Below are positions 1 to 6,903 of a stretch of DNA of 11,357 nucleotides, piece by piece (the first letter of the stretch is position 1; the number at the start of each line of letters is the position of its first letter). Origin of the DNA: Alphaproteobacteria bacterium. GTDB lineage: Bacteria > Pseudomonadota > Alphaproteobacteria > Rhodobacterales > Rhodobacteraceae. The translations under genes were made by a program, and so were the position numbers. Where the stretch lies: positions 1 through 11,357 of the forward strand of contig JAUIBJ010000050.1 of the NCBI GenBank assembly GCA_030428025.1, written 5' to 3'. The notes under the pieces are model-generated. The model saw only the letters and a list, made by a program, of their open reading frames with translations, was not told where the DNA came from and did no database searches.

Positions 1-1035
1 ATCGTCGGTTATTACTTTTTCAACATCGCCACGCCGATGTATTCGACCAAGTCCGAATTCCTGATCCTCACGGCCGATGGCATGGGCAGCACGCCCGGCG
101 CGGGGCTGTTCAGCGGCACCGCCTTCGCCACGGGGCAGGATTCGATTGCCACCCAGTCCTATCTGGAATCGAAGGATGCGATGCTGCGCCTCGATTCCGA
201 TCTGGGTTTCCGCGACCATTTCAGTCAGGGCTGGATCGACCCGATACAGCGGCTCGACCCGGGCGCCACCAACGAAGAAGCCTACAAGGTCTACAAGAAA
301 TACGTGAAACTGGGCTATGACCCGACCGAGGGCGTGATCCGGATGGAACTGTCCACCGCCGACCCCGAGGTGAGCCGTCAGTTTTCCGAAAAACTGATCG
401 AATATGCCGAACAGCGGGTCGACGAGCTTAGCCAGGAAAAGCGCATCGACGCGGTGAAGACGGCAATTCACAGCCTCGAGGAAGCCAAGAGCGACCGCCG
501 CGCCGCGCAGGAACGGCTGGTGGCGCTGCAGGAGGGCTCGATCCTCGACCCCGAGGGCGAAATCGCCAATATCCGGGCACTGATCCAGAATGTGGAACTG
601 CAGCTTCAGGAAAAACAGCTGGCGCTGAACACCCAGCTCAACAACCCGCGCCCCAACGCCGCCAAGGTCGAGGCGCTGCGCAGCCAGATCGAGGTTCTGC
701 AGACGGAACTGGCCAAGCAGAACGCCCGCCTCACCGAGGCGACCGAGGATTCGAGCTCGCTGGCCTCTCAGGCGGCCGAAATCCAGATGGCCCAGGCCGA
801 TCTGGCCACCGCCGACATGGTTCTGCAATCGGCGCTGGAAACCAAGCGCCAGAGCGAGATCGAGGCCAACAAGCAGGTCCGTTACCTGACCGTCAGCGTC
901 AAGCCCGTCACCTCGCAGGACCCGTCCTATCCGCGGGCCTTCGAGAACACGATCGTGGCCTTCCTCATCTTCGCCGGCGTCTATCTGATGGTGTCGCTGA
1001 CCGCGTCGATCCTCAGAGAGCAGGTGTCCTCCTGA
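1..1035 (+). CDS. kpsE: Capsule polysaccharide export inner-membrane protein, KpsE/BexC/CtrB family (5' partial)
   Basis: The reading frame is open from the first base, and the 12 residues before the first in-window Met (IVGYYFFNIATP) look like the end of a first transmembrane helix, so the true start lies upstream. After this come a periplasmic region, a long Gln/Glu/Ala-rich coiled coil (about residues 105-280 counted from the Met at 37), a proline-bearing segment (SVKPVTSQDPSYPRAFENT) and a C-terminal transmembrane helix (about 305-327) with a short cytoplasmic tail. This TM-coiled coil-Pro-TM layout is that of the polysaccharide co-polymerase proteins that work with a KpsMT-type ABC exporter and an outer-membrane OPX channel to move capsule across the periplasm. 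Those partners are not in the window. The downstream sugar phosphomutase fits a polysaccharide locus. A Wzz/GumC-type chain-length protein is the main alternative, but no C-terminal kinase domain is present and KpsE fits better. Confidence 0.85.
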   Translation: MVGYYFFNIATPMYSTKSEFLILTADGMGSTPGAGLFSGTAFATGQDSIATQSYLESKDAMLRLDSDLGFRDHFSQGWIDPIQRLDPGATNEEAYKVYKKYVKLGYDPTEGVIRMELSTADPEVSRQFSEKLIEYAEQRVDELSQEKRIDAVKTAIHSLEEAKSDRRAAQERLVALQEGSILDPEGEIANIRALIQNVELQLQEKQLALNTQLNNPRPNAAKVEALRSQIEVLQTELAKQNARLTEATEDSSSLASQAAEIQMAQADLATADMVLQSALETKRQSEIEANKQVRYLTVSVKPVTSQDPSYPRAFENTIVAFLIFAGVYLMVSLTASILREQVSS

Positions 1036-1068
1036 CGGTGACAGGCGCGCCCCGCAATCACCCCCGTG

Positions 1069-1094
1069 CCGGAGGGCGGCAAGCCCGCCCCCGG
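1069..1094 (+). terminator. Terminator-like GC hairpin between the capsule export gene and the phosphomutase gene
   Basis: Arms CCGG-(A bulge)-GGGCGG and CCGCCC-CCGG flank a 5-nt CAAGC loop, giving a 10-bp GC stem 33 bases after the upstream stop codon. Only a weak T-rich stretch (ACTTTTCACCTTTC) follows, so it could be an imperfect intrinsic terminator, an RNA 3'-end stabiliser or an attenuator for the next gene. The pairing is seen directly; the function is inferred. Confidence 0.5.
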
Positions 1095-1132
1095 CCAACC
1101 ACTTTTCACCTTTCACCCAAGAGCCTTTCGAC

Positions 1133-2629
1133 ATGAACAGACCGCTGCCCGACGTGACCCCCAACAGCTGGGCTTTCCTGCGCGACCCGATGATCGCGCC
1201 CACCGGCTTTCGCGAATACGATGCCCGCTGGAAATACCCCGACGAGATCAACCTGCCGGGGATGACGGCCCTCGGGCTGGGGCTCGGCACCCAGATGCGG
1301 CGGCGCGGCATCGCCCCGCAGATCGCGGTCGGCAACGACTATCGCGACTATTCTCTGGCGATCAAGAACGCGCTCATCCTGGGCCTGATGCAGGCCGGCA
1401 TCCAGGTGAGGGACATAGGCCCGGCGCTCTCGCCCATGGCCTATTTCGCCCAGTTCCACCTCGACGTGCCGGCGGTTGCGATGGTCACGGCCAGCCATAA
1501 TCCAAATGGCTGGACCGGGGTGAAGATGGGCTTCGAACGCCCCCTCACCCACGGTCCCGACGAGATGGCCGAACTGCGCGACATCGTTCTGGGTGGCGAG
1601 GGCGAGCCTGCCCCCGGCGGCAGCTACGAGTTCGTCGATGGGGTACGCGAGGCTTATCTCGACGATCTGGTGGGCGATTTCCGCATGTCACGCCCCCTCA
1701 AGGTGGTCTGCGCCACCGGCAACGGCACCGCCTCGCATTTCGCCCCCGAGCTGTTCGAGAGGATGGGGGTCGAGGTTGTGCCCTCACATAACCGGCTCGA
1801 CTATACCTTCCCCCATTACAACCCCAACCCGGAAGCGATGGAGATGCTGCACGACATGGCCGACGCTGTGCGCGCCTCGGGCGCCGATCTGGCGCTCGGC
1901 TTCGATGGCGACGGCGACCGCTGCGGCGTGGTCGATGGCGAAGGAGAGGAGATCTTCGCCGACAAGGTGGGCGTGATCCTTGCCCGCGACCTCTCCAAGC
2001 TCTACCCCAACTCGACCTTTGTGGCGGATGTGAAATCCACCGGCCTCTTCGCCTCGGACCCGGAACTGAAGAAGAACGGCGTAACCGCCGATTACTGGAA
2101 AACCGGCCACAGCCACATGAAGCGGCGGGTGAAGGAGATCGGCGCATTGGCGGGGTTCGAGAAATCCGGCCACTATTTTCTGGCCGAGCCGGTGGGCCGC
2201 GGCTACGACTGCGGGATGCGCGTGGCGGTCGAGATCTGCAAGCTGATGGACCGCAACCCGGACATGTCCATGTCGGACCTGCGCCGCGCCCTGCCGCAGA
2301 CCTGGGCCACGCCCACCATGTCGCCCTATTGCGCCGATACCGAGAAATACGAGGTGCTCGACCGTCTGGTGCAAAAGCTGGTGGCCAAGCACGAGGCAGG
2401 AGAGACTTTGGCCGGCCGTCCGATCAAGGAGGTGGTCACCGTCAACGGCGCCCGCGTCATTCTCGACAACGGCAGTTGGGGGCTGGTGCGCGCAAGCTCC
2501 AACACCCCGAACCTTGTGGTGGTCTGCGAAAGCGGCGAGAGCGAGGCCGAGATGCGCGCCATCTTCGCCGAGATCGACGCGGTGATCCGGACCGAGCCCT
2601 CGGTGGGCGCCTACGACCAGACGATCTGA
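1133..2629 (+). CDS. pmm: Phosphomannomutase/phosphoglucomutase
   Basis: Alpha-D-phosphohexomutase superfamily enzyme that interconverts hexose 6- and 1-phosphates (mannose and/or glucose) through a phosphoserine and a bisphosphate intermediate, supplying sugar nucleotides such as GDP-mannose. At 498 aa it has the normal family length, and all four domain signatures are present: the phosphoserine loop TASHNPN with catalytic Ser121, the magnesium loop DGDGDR (258-263), the sugar-binding loop GFEKSGH (341-347) and the phosphate-binding loop RASSNTPN (453-460). The start at 1133 is preferred because the N-terminal stretch before FREYDARWKYP is colinear with what I remember of rhodobacterial homologues; the ribosome binding site is weak (AAGAG). 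It lies 97 bases after the capsule export gene, which suits a role in capsule or exopolysaccharide precursors. Whether it prefers mannose or glucose cannot be read from the sequence. Confidence 0.95.
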   Translation: MNRPLPDVTPNSWAFLRDPMIAPTGFREYDARWKYPDEINLPGMTALGLGLGTQMRRRGIAPQIAVGNDYRDYSLAIKNALILGLMQAGIQVRDIGPALSPMAYFAQFHLDVPAVAMVTASHNPNGWTGVKMGFERPLTHGPDEMAELRDIVLGGEGEPAPGGSYEFVDGVREAYLDDLVGDFRMSRPLKVVCATGNGTASHFAPELFERMGVEVVPSHNRLDYTFPHYNPNPEAMEMLHDMADAVRASGADLALGFDGDGDRCGVVDGEGEEIFADKVGVILARDLSKLYPNSTFVADVKSTGLFASDPELKKNGVTADYWKTGHSHMKRRVKEIGALAGFEKSGHYFLAEPVGRGYDCGMRVAVEICKLMDRNPDMSMSDLRRALPQTWATPTMSPYCADTEKYEVLDRLVQKLVAKHEAGETLAGRPIKEVVTVNGARVILDNGSWGLVRASSNTPNLVVVCESGESEAEMRAIFAEIDAVIRTEPSVGAYDQTI

Positions 2630-2649
2630 CGTCCGCCATTGAGGTAGGG

Positions 2650-2670
2650 GCCCCGGGTCAAGCCCGGGGC
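2650..2670. terminator. Strong palindromic hairpin between convergent genes, repeat-like
   Basis: Perfect 8-bp arms GCCCCGGG and CCCGGGGC surround a TCAAG loop; outer GGTA (2643-2646) and TACC (2672-2675) can extend it across a small internal loop. It fills the 51-base gap between the convergent phosphomutase and pterin dehydratase stop codons, so it is well placed to stop transcription from both sides. There is no T-run. The core CCCGGGTCAAGCCCGGG resembles, from memory, intergenic palindromes dispersed in many alphaproteobacterial genomes, so this may be one copy of a REP-like family. Confidence 0.7.
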
Positions 2671-2680
2671 GTACCGCTGA

Positions 2681-2977
2681 TCACTCGGCCAGCGTATCCA
2701 TCTTGCGGGCGAGCTTGACGTCGAGCGCGCTCAGCCCGTCGACGTCATGGGTGGTGAGCGTCACATTCACCGTCTTGTAGACATTCGACCATTCCGGGTG
2801 GTGGTTCCACTTCTCCGCCCAGATCGCTGCCCGGGTCATGAAGCCGAAGGCATCGACGAAATTGCCGAAATCGAAGGTTTTGGAAATCGCGTCGCGCCCC
2901 TCCACCATCGACCAGCCATTCTCCAGCAGCGGCTGAAGCGTGGTCTTGCGGGCGGTGTCGCTCAGACGTTCGGTCAT
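2681..2977 (-). CDS. phhB: 4a-hydroxytetrahydrobiopterin dehydratase (pterin-4a-carbinolamine dehydratase)
   Basis: Small cytosolic enzyme of the PCD/DCoH family that dehydrates 4a-hydroxytetrahydropterin, normally recycling the cofactor of aromatic amino acid hydroxylases. The 98-aa length is typical. The family signature EKWNHHPEWSNVYKTVNV is intact, with the His59-His60 pair, Pro61, Trp63, Asn65 and Tyr67, and the third active-site histidine at His77 in TTHD. The gene is the last of a four-gene cluster and its ATG overlaps the stop of the acyltransferase gene (ATGA), with a strong Shine-Dalgarno sequence 6 bases upstream. No phenylalanine hydroxylase (phhA) is in the window. Family members without phhA have been proposed to serve molybdopterin metabolism, which is possible here but not shown by the sequence. 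Confidence 0.95.
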   Translation of the reverse strand: MTERLSDTARKTTLQPLLENGWSMVEGRDAISKTFDFGNFVDAFGFMTRAAIWAEKWNHHPEWSNVYKTVNVTLTTHDVDGLSALDVKLARKMDTLAE

Positions 2978-4161
2978 TGTCGTTCCTCCCTGTTGTCCTT
3001 GCGGAACGGACCATAGCTGGTGAGGATCTCGATATCCTCCTCCACCGCGCTCCGCTCCGCCTCAAGATAACGTCCGATCGCCTCTGCGAAACCCGGGTCG
3101 GCGATCCAGTGCAGCGAATGGGTTCCGGTCGGCAGATATCCGCGGGCAAGCTTGTGCTCGCCCTGTGCGCCTGCCTCGACCCGGTCCAGCCCCCGGGCAA
3201 TGGCGAAATCGATGGCGCGGTAATAGCACAGTTCGAAATGCAGGCAGGGGTGATGCTCGCTGCAGCCCCAGTAGCGCCCGTAAAGTGCGCTGCGCCCGAT
3301 CATGTTCATCGCGCCTGCCACCGGCCGGCCCTCGCGCAAGGCGAAAACCAGCAAAATGTCGTCGCGCAGCGTCTCGTGCGCGATGTCGAAGAACGCGCGG
3401 GTCAGATAGGGCGTACCCCATTTCCGCGCACCGGTGTCCTGGTAGAAGGTCCAGAGCGCATTCCAGTGATGCGGTTCAATTCGGTCGCCGGTCAGCATGA
3501 CGATCTCGCCGCCGAACGCATTCGCCTGCCGGCGCTCCTTGCGCATGGCCTTGCGCTTGCGCGAACTGAGCGTAGCGAGGAAGGCGTCGAAATCGGCATA
3601 GCCCGCGTTCTTCCAGACATATTGCTGCGAGGCGCGTGGCATCAGCCCCATCTGCGTACCGGCCTCGGCCTCGCCCCCGGTGCAAAAGGTGACATGCAGC
3701 GAGGATAGCCGGTTGCGCTCGGCCAGTTGCACCGCCCCCTGCAGCAAGGCCGCCTGCCCCGCCGCCTCGTAGCCCGGCCGGGTCAGCAGCCGCCGGCCGG
3801 TGACCGGCGTGAAAGGCACGGCGATCTGCAGCTTGGGGTAATAGCGCCCGCCGGCGCGTTCATAGGCATGGGCCCAGTTGAAATCGAAGATATACTCGCC
3901 CTGACTGTGGGTCTTGGCATAGAGCGGCGCGCAGGCGATCACCTGCCCGTTCAGTTCCGCCGTCAGATATTGCGGGTGCCAGCCTGTGCCGGCGCCGACA
4001 GAGCCGCTATCTTCCAGCGCCTTGAGGAAGCGGTAGGTGGTGAACGGGTCTTCGGGCCGGCTGCCCTCCTGTGCCTCGGGGCAGGCGCAGGCATTCCACG
4101 CCTCCGCACCGACGCCGTCGAGCCGGTCATGCACGGTGATGGTAACCGCCTGTCCGTCCAT
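2974..4161 (-). CDS. FemAB-like / GNAT-superfamily N-acyltransferase (COG3146, PF04339 type)
   Basis: A 395-aa protein of the COG3146 'predicted N-acyltransferase' family, whose fold is related to FemAB/GNAT enzymes; the substrate is unknown for the family as a whole. Supporting segments are EDPFTTYRFLKALE (37-50), FDFNWAHAYERAGGRYYPKL (92-111), the VPFTPVTGRRLL motif (115-126), the basic helix SSRKRKAMRKERRQ (199-212), HPCLHFELCYYRAIDFA (304-320) and EAGAQGEHKLARGYLP (329-344). I chose ATG 4161 because AAGGA lies 11 bases upstream and similarity begins here; a TTG at 4224, overlapping the upstream stop, would add 21 residues without a Shine-Dalgarno. No signal peptide or membrane helix is seen, so it is probably cytosolic. 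It is third in the ridA cluster, 59 bases after the phosphodiesterase gene and overlapping phhB by ATGA. Confidence 0.85.
   Translation of the reverse strand: MDGQAVTITVHDRLDGVGAEAWNACACPEAQEGSRPEDPFTTYRFLKALEDSGSVGAGTGWHPQYLTAELNGQVIACAPLYAKTHSQGEYIFDFNWAHAYERAGGRYYPKLQIAVPFTPVTGRRLLTRPGYEAAGQAALLQGAVQLAERNRLSSLHVTFCTGGEAEAGTQMGLMPRASQQYVWKNAGYADFDAFLATLSSRKRKAMRKERRQANAFGGEIVMLTGDRIEPHHWNALWTFYQDTGARKWGTPYLTRAFFDIAHETLRDDILLVFALREGRPVAGAMNMIGRSALYGRYWGCSEHHPCLHFELCYYRAIDFAIARGLDRVEAGAQGEHKLARGYLPTGTHSLHWIADPGFAEAIGRYLEAERSAVEEDIEILTSYGPFRKDNREERQ
2984..2991 (-). promoter_or_regulatory. Ribosome binding site of the pterin dehydratase gene
   Basis: AGGGAGGA on the - strand, 6 bases before the ATG at 2977. 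It lies inside the 3' end of the acyltransferase coding region. It is the strongest Shine-Dalgarno match in the cluster, which suggests that the last gene is translated well in its own right as well as through the ATGA overlap. Confidence 0.75.
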
Positions 4162-4220
4162 CGTGCTGCCGATCCTTTCTTCAGGGCCCTTTCCAAGATT
4201 TGTGCCCGCGCGGCGCCAGT

Positions 4221-4988
4221 TCAAGGAGGAGGCGCGGGGGCGTAGCCTTCGAAGGTGATATTGTCGGCCACCTTCCGCGCTTCATCTTCCGCCTGCGGCG
4301 AGCGGATCGTCCAGCAGAGCACCTTGGCGCCTTGGGCTTTCAGCTCGGCCACACGGGGGCGGCGAAGATCGCTCGCTTCATGACTGATGAAGCTGCAGCC
4401 CGCCGGCGCGAAGTCAGGGATGGCGCGCAAATGGGCGCGGACGGGCTCGGCGAGATCCGGCCAGTCCTCGGCCCCATAGGCGCAGGTTACCAGACCGCGT
4501 GGCCAGTCGGGCGCCAGTTCCGCCAACCGGCGGACCATGCGCGGGTTGAACGACATCAGCGCCAGCGGGCCGGAATAGCCGGCAAGGTCCCGCGCCACAG
4601 CGCCTTCCAGCACGCCGTCCGTGTCGCCCGGTTTCCCGTGCTGGTTCTTCAATTCGACAAGCAGGGGCACGCGCCCGTCCACCAGCGCCAGCACCTCGAC
4701 GAAGCTCGGAATGCCTTCGTCGGTGCCGGCCAGCGCGATCCGGCCCAGTTCCTCGGCGCTGCGCCCGCGCACCGGGCCGGTCTCGGCGGTCAGACGGTCG
4801 AGCGTGTCGTCATGGAACACCATCGCCCGGCCGTCGCGGCTGAGTTGCAGGTCAATCTCGATGCCGTAGCCCGCCGCGATGGCCGCCCGGATCGCCGCGC
4901 GGGAGTTTTCCGGCCGTCCCTGCGACATATCGTGCAGAGCGCGGTGGGCTATGGGCCGGGACAGGAAGACCTCGGGCAGCAGTGTCAT
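4221..4988 (-). CDS. Glycerophosphodiester phosphodiesterase family protein
   Basis: GDPD-type TIM-barrel enzyme, expected to hydrolyse deacylated phospholipid head groups such as glycerophosphocholine or glycerophosphoethanolamine to glycerol 3-phosphate and an alcohol. The active-site set is complete: His15-Arg16 near the N-terminus, PENS with Glu27, the metal pair EIDLQ (Glu44, Asp46), the second catalytic His59 in VFHDDTLDR, and VELK with Glu112 and Lys114. The 255-aa length is typical of the short bacterial cytosolic (UgpQ-like) form, and there is no signal peptide. The usual HRG is HRA here. The protein ends in a proline-rich tail (APAPPP). The ATG overlaps the ridA stop as ATGA, and no good ribosome binding site is visible, so translation is probably coupled to ridA. 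Confidence 0.93.
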   Translation of the reverse strand: MTLLPEVFLSRPIAHRALHDMSQGRPENSRAAIRAAIAAGYGIEIDLQLSRDGRAMVFHDDTLDRLTAETGPVRGRSAEELGRIALAGTDEGIPSFVEVLALVDGRVPLLVELKNQHGKPGDTDGVLEGAVARDLAGYSGPLALMSFNPRMVRRLAELAPDWPRGLVTCAYGAEDWPDLAEPVRAHLRAIPDFAPAGCSFISHEASDLRRPRVAELKAQGAKVLCWTIRSPQAEDEARKVADNITFEGYAPAPPP

Positions 4989-5446
4989 CCGATTTCAAAG
5001 ATACCTTCGATCTCGACAGCCACACCGAAGGGCAGCGACGCGGCGGAGACGGCCGAGCGGGCATGCCGCCCGGCCTCGCCCAGGGCCTCGCCAAGGAAAT
5101 CGGAGGCGCCGTTGATAACCTGGGCCTGTTCGGCGAAATCGGGGGTGGAGTTGACGAAGCCCGTCAGCTTGACGACCCGTTTCAGCCGGTCGAGATCGCC
5201 GCCGCAGGCGGCCTTGACCTGCGCCAGAAGCGCGATGGCACAGACCTTTGCGGCCGCGGCGCCGGCGGCGGTCTCCATGTCATCGCCCAGTTTTCCGGTG
5301 AGAAGCCTGTCGCCTTCCTTGGAGATCTGGCCAGAGACATAAAGCGTGGTGCCCACCTGCACGAAAGGCACGTAATTGGCCGCGGGCATCGGCGCCTCGG
5401 GCAGGGTTACGCCCATCTCCGCCAGCTTGCTTTCGAAATTTCCCAT
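4985..5446 (-). CDS. ridA: RidA family (YjgF/YER057c/UK114) protein
   Basis: Member of the RidA superfamily, whose best-studied members deaminate reactive enamine/imine intermediates from PLP enzymes. The 153-aa length fits the longer subgroup rather than the ~128-aa archetypal RidA. Seen in the sequence are the LYVSGQIS strand (35-42), VVKLTGFVNSTPDF (91-104) and the C-terminal HARSAVSAASLPFGVAVEIE block (128-147); Arg130 aligns with the substrate carboxylate-binding Arg105 of E. coli RidA, so deaminase chemistry is possible. It is the first gene of the four-gene cluster, with a clear GGGAGGGA ribosome binding site and a 149-base gap upstream that should hold the promoter. The ATGA overlap with the phosphodiesterase gene implies co-translation. 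The subgroup's real substrate is unknown. Confidence 0.93.
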   Translation of the reverse strand: MGNFESKLAEMGVTLPEAPMPAANYVPFVQVGTTLYVSGQISKEGDRLLTGKLGDDMETAAGAAAAKVCAIALLAQVKAACGGDLDRLKRVVKLTGFVNSTPDFAEQAQVINGASDFLGEALGEAGRHARSAVSAASLPFGVAVEIEGIFEIG

Positions 5447-5455
5447 GTTGTGTTG

Positions 5456-5463
5456 TCCCTCCC
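5456..5463 (-). promoter_or_regulatory. Ribosome binding site of ridA
   Basis: GGGAGGGA on the - strand, 9 bases before the ATG at 5446. It supports this start and marks ridA as the leading gene of the cluster. I looked for a -35/-10 pair in the rest of 5464-5595 and saw none I would trust. Confidence 0.6.
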
Positions 5464-5569
5464 GGACTGCAGTTTCGGGCGCAGGCTAGCCGTTCGGCGC
5501 GGGGAAGAAAATCGGATATGCGGTGTGCGCTGCGCGATTTTTTCGGGCCAAGCCACTCATCGCGCCCTG

Positions 5570-5590
5570 GCTGGCGCGCCTTGTGCCAGC
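5570..5590 (-). terminator. Hairpin just after the secretion adaptor gene
   Basis: On the - strand, GCTGGC and GCCAGC arms flank a 9-nt ACAAGGCGC loop, beginning 5 bases after the TAG of the HlyD-type gene. It is not followed by a T-run, so a true intrinsic terminator is uncertain; it may protect the mRNA 3' end. It separates the secretion genes from the ridA cluster on the same strand. Confidence 0.4.
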
Positions 5591-5595
5591 ACGGT

Positions 5596-6903
5596 CTATT
5601 CCCGGAAGGCCTTGGCGAAATAGTCGGTCAGCGGCTTGGTCAGATAGGCCAGCGGCGTGCGGTCGGCGGTGCGAATGAAGGCCTCGGCCGGCATGCCGGG
5701 GATCAGGGTCACATCCCCCGGCAGGCGGGCCTGCTCGCCCTCGCTGAGGACGATTTCCGCCCGATAAAAGCTTTGCTGCGTACCCTCGTCCTGAAAGGCA
5801 TCGGCCGAAACCTGTGTCACCCGGCCGGTCAGTTCCGGGGTGTTGCGCTGGTCGAGCGCCGGAAAGCGCAGGACGACGTCCTGGCCGAGATAAACCTTGT
5901 CGATATGGATCGGATCGACACGCGCCATGATGATGAGTGGGCGGTCCTGTGGGACGATATAAAGCAGCGGCTCGGCCGCCCGCACCACCGCGCGCAGGGC
6001 AAAGACATTCAGCCCATAGACCACCCCGCCCACCGGCGCGCGGATGTCGAGCCGGTCGAGTTGCTCCATCAGGGCGCGGCGCTGTTCCATGAGTTCCAGT
6101 TCGCGATATTGCAGATCGCGCAACTGGGTGATCGCATCTTCGCGGCGGCGCGACCCGAGCTTCAGGATCTCGATGTCGATCTCTGTGATCCGTCCGCCGG
6201 CCTGGGCCTCGGCGGCGGCAAGTTCGCCCACCTCGCCGCTCAGCCGTGCCGCCTCGCGCTGCAGGCCCAGCACCCGCGCGGCCTGCGCGAGGCCCCGGTC
6301 GAGCAGGGATTGCTGGTCTTCCAACTCGCTGCCGATCAGCTCCAGCTGCCGTTCCAGCGCTTTCTGCTGGGCGGCGATCCCCTCGATCTGGTTGGCGATC
6401 TGGCCGCGGCGCTTTTCCAGTTGCTCGATCTCGCGGGCAATCGAATCCGACCGCGCCTCCAGCAGGCGCACCTGCCCATCCATCAGCTTGCGCACGTCGG
6501 GCCGGGTGGCCCCGGCCTCCTTCAGCAGGGGGTCGAAGGCGATCTCCTTCTGCCCGTCGCGCTCGGCCTCCAGCCGGCCGCGCCGGGCCATGACCTCGAA
6601 AAGCTCGTTCTCGGTGATGGCGAGGCGCGAGGCCAGTTCGGTCTCGTCGAGGCGGATCAGAACCTCGACCGCCTCGACCGTGTCGCCCTCATCCACCTCG
6701 ATGGCTGCGACAACCCCGCCGTCGGGATGCTGCACGACCTGGCGGTTCTGGTCGACCTCGATCCGCCCCGGCGCGATGATCGCGCCGGAAATGGTGGTGA
6801 GCGCCGCCCAGGCCCCGAACCCGCCCAAAAGCATCACGAGACCCAGAAGGCCCACGGTCAGCGGGGCGCGGACCGGCCAGGCGGCGGGCGCGCCCCCGCT
6901 CAT
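5596..6903 (-). CDS. HlyD family type I secretion periplasmic adaptor
   Basis: Membrane fusion protein that links an inner-membrane ABC transporter to an outer-membrane TolC-like channel. From the N-terminus: a short cytoplasmic segment, one membrane helix (about 13-35), a first half lipoyl motif (VQHPDGGVVAAIEVDEGDTV, 57-76), a long alpha-helical coiled-coil hairpin (about 90-283), the second half lipoyl motif (RLDIRAPVGGVVYGLNV, 284-300) and a beta-barrel region with the usual IPGMPAEAFI strand and a closing LTKPLTDYFAKAFRE tail. At 435 aa this is the PrtE/AprE/PrsE size class. The start at 6903 forms an ATGA overlap with the transporter stop and puts the helix at the usual place; a start at 7029 would add an Arg-rich shadow of the transporter gene. 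A 10-bp palindrome CCCCCGGGGG lies just upstream (6910-6919). Confidence 0.93.
   Translation of the reverse strand: MSGGAPAAWPVRAPLTVGLLGLVMLLGGFGAWAALTTISGAIIAPGRIEVDQNRQVVQHPDGGVVAAIEVDEGDTVEAVEVLIRLDETELASRLAITENELFEVMARRGRLEAERDGQKEIAFDPLLKEAGATRPDVRKLMDGQVRLLEARSDSIAREIEQLEKRRGQIANQIEGIAAQQKALERQLELIGSELEDQQSLLDRGLAQAARVLGLQREAARLSGEVGELAAAEAQAGGRITEIDIEILKLGSRRREDAITQLRDLQYRELELMEQRRALMEQLDRLDIRAPVGGVVYGLNVFALRAVVRAAEPLLYIVPQDRPLIIMARVDPIHIDKVYLGQDVVLRFPALDQRNTPELTGRVTQVSADAFQDEGTQQSFYRAEIVLSEGEQARLPGDVTLIPGMPAEAFIRTADRTPLAYLTKPLTDYFAKAFRE

Noticed and set aside
4162..4224. TTG start for the acyltransferase overlapping the phosphodiesterase stop.
   Set aside because: It lacks a Shine-Dalgarno sequence and family similarity starts near the ATG at 4161. 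TTGA coupling remains possible but is less likely.
4200..5342. 380-codon + strand open frame opposite the phosphodiesterase and ridA genes.
   Set aside because: The opposite strand encodes two complete families with intact catalytic residues. The + translation is Arg/Ala/Pro-rich with no motif.
5531..5547. TGCGCGATTTTTT on the + strand, resembling the tail of an intrinsic terminator.
   Set aside because: No + strand gene lies upstream to terminate, and the stem before the T-run is poor.
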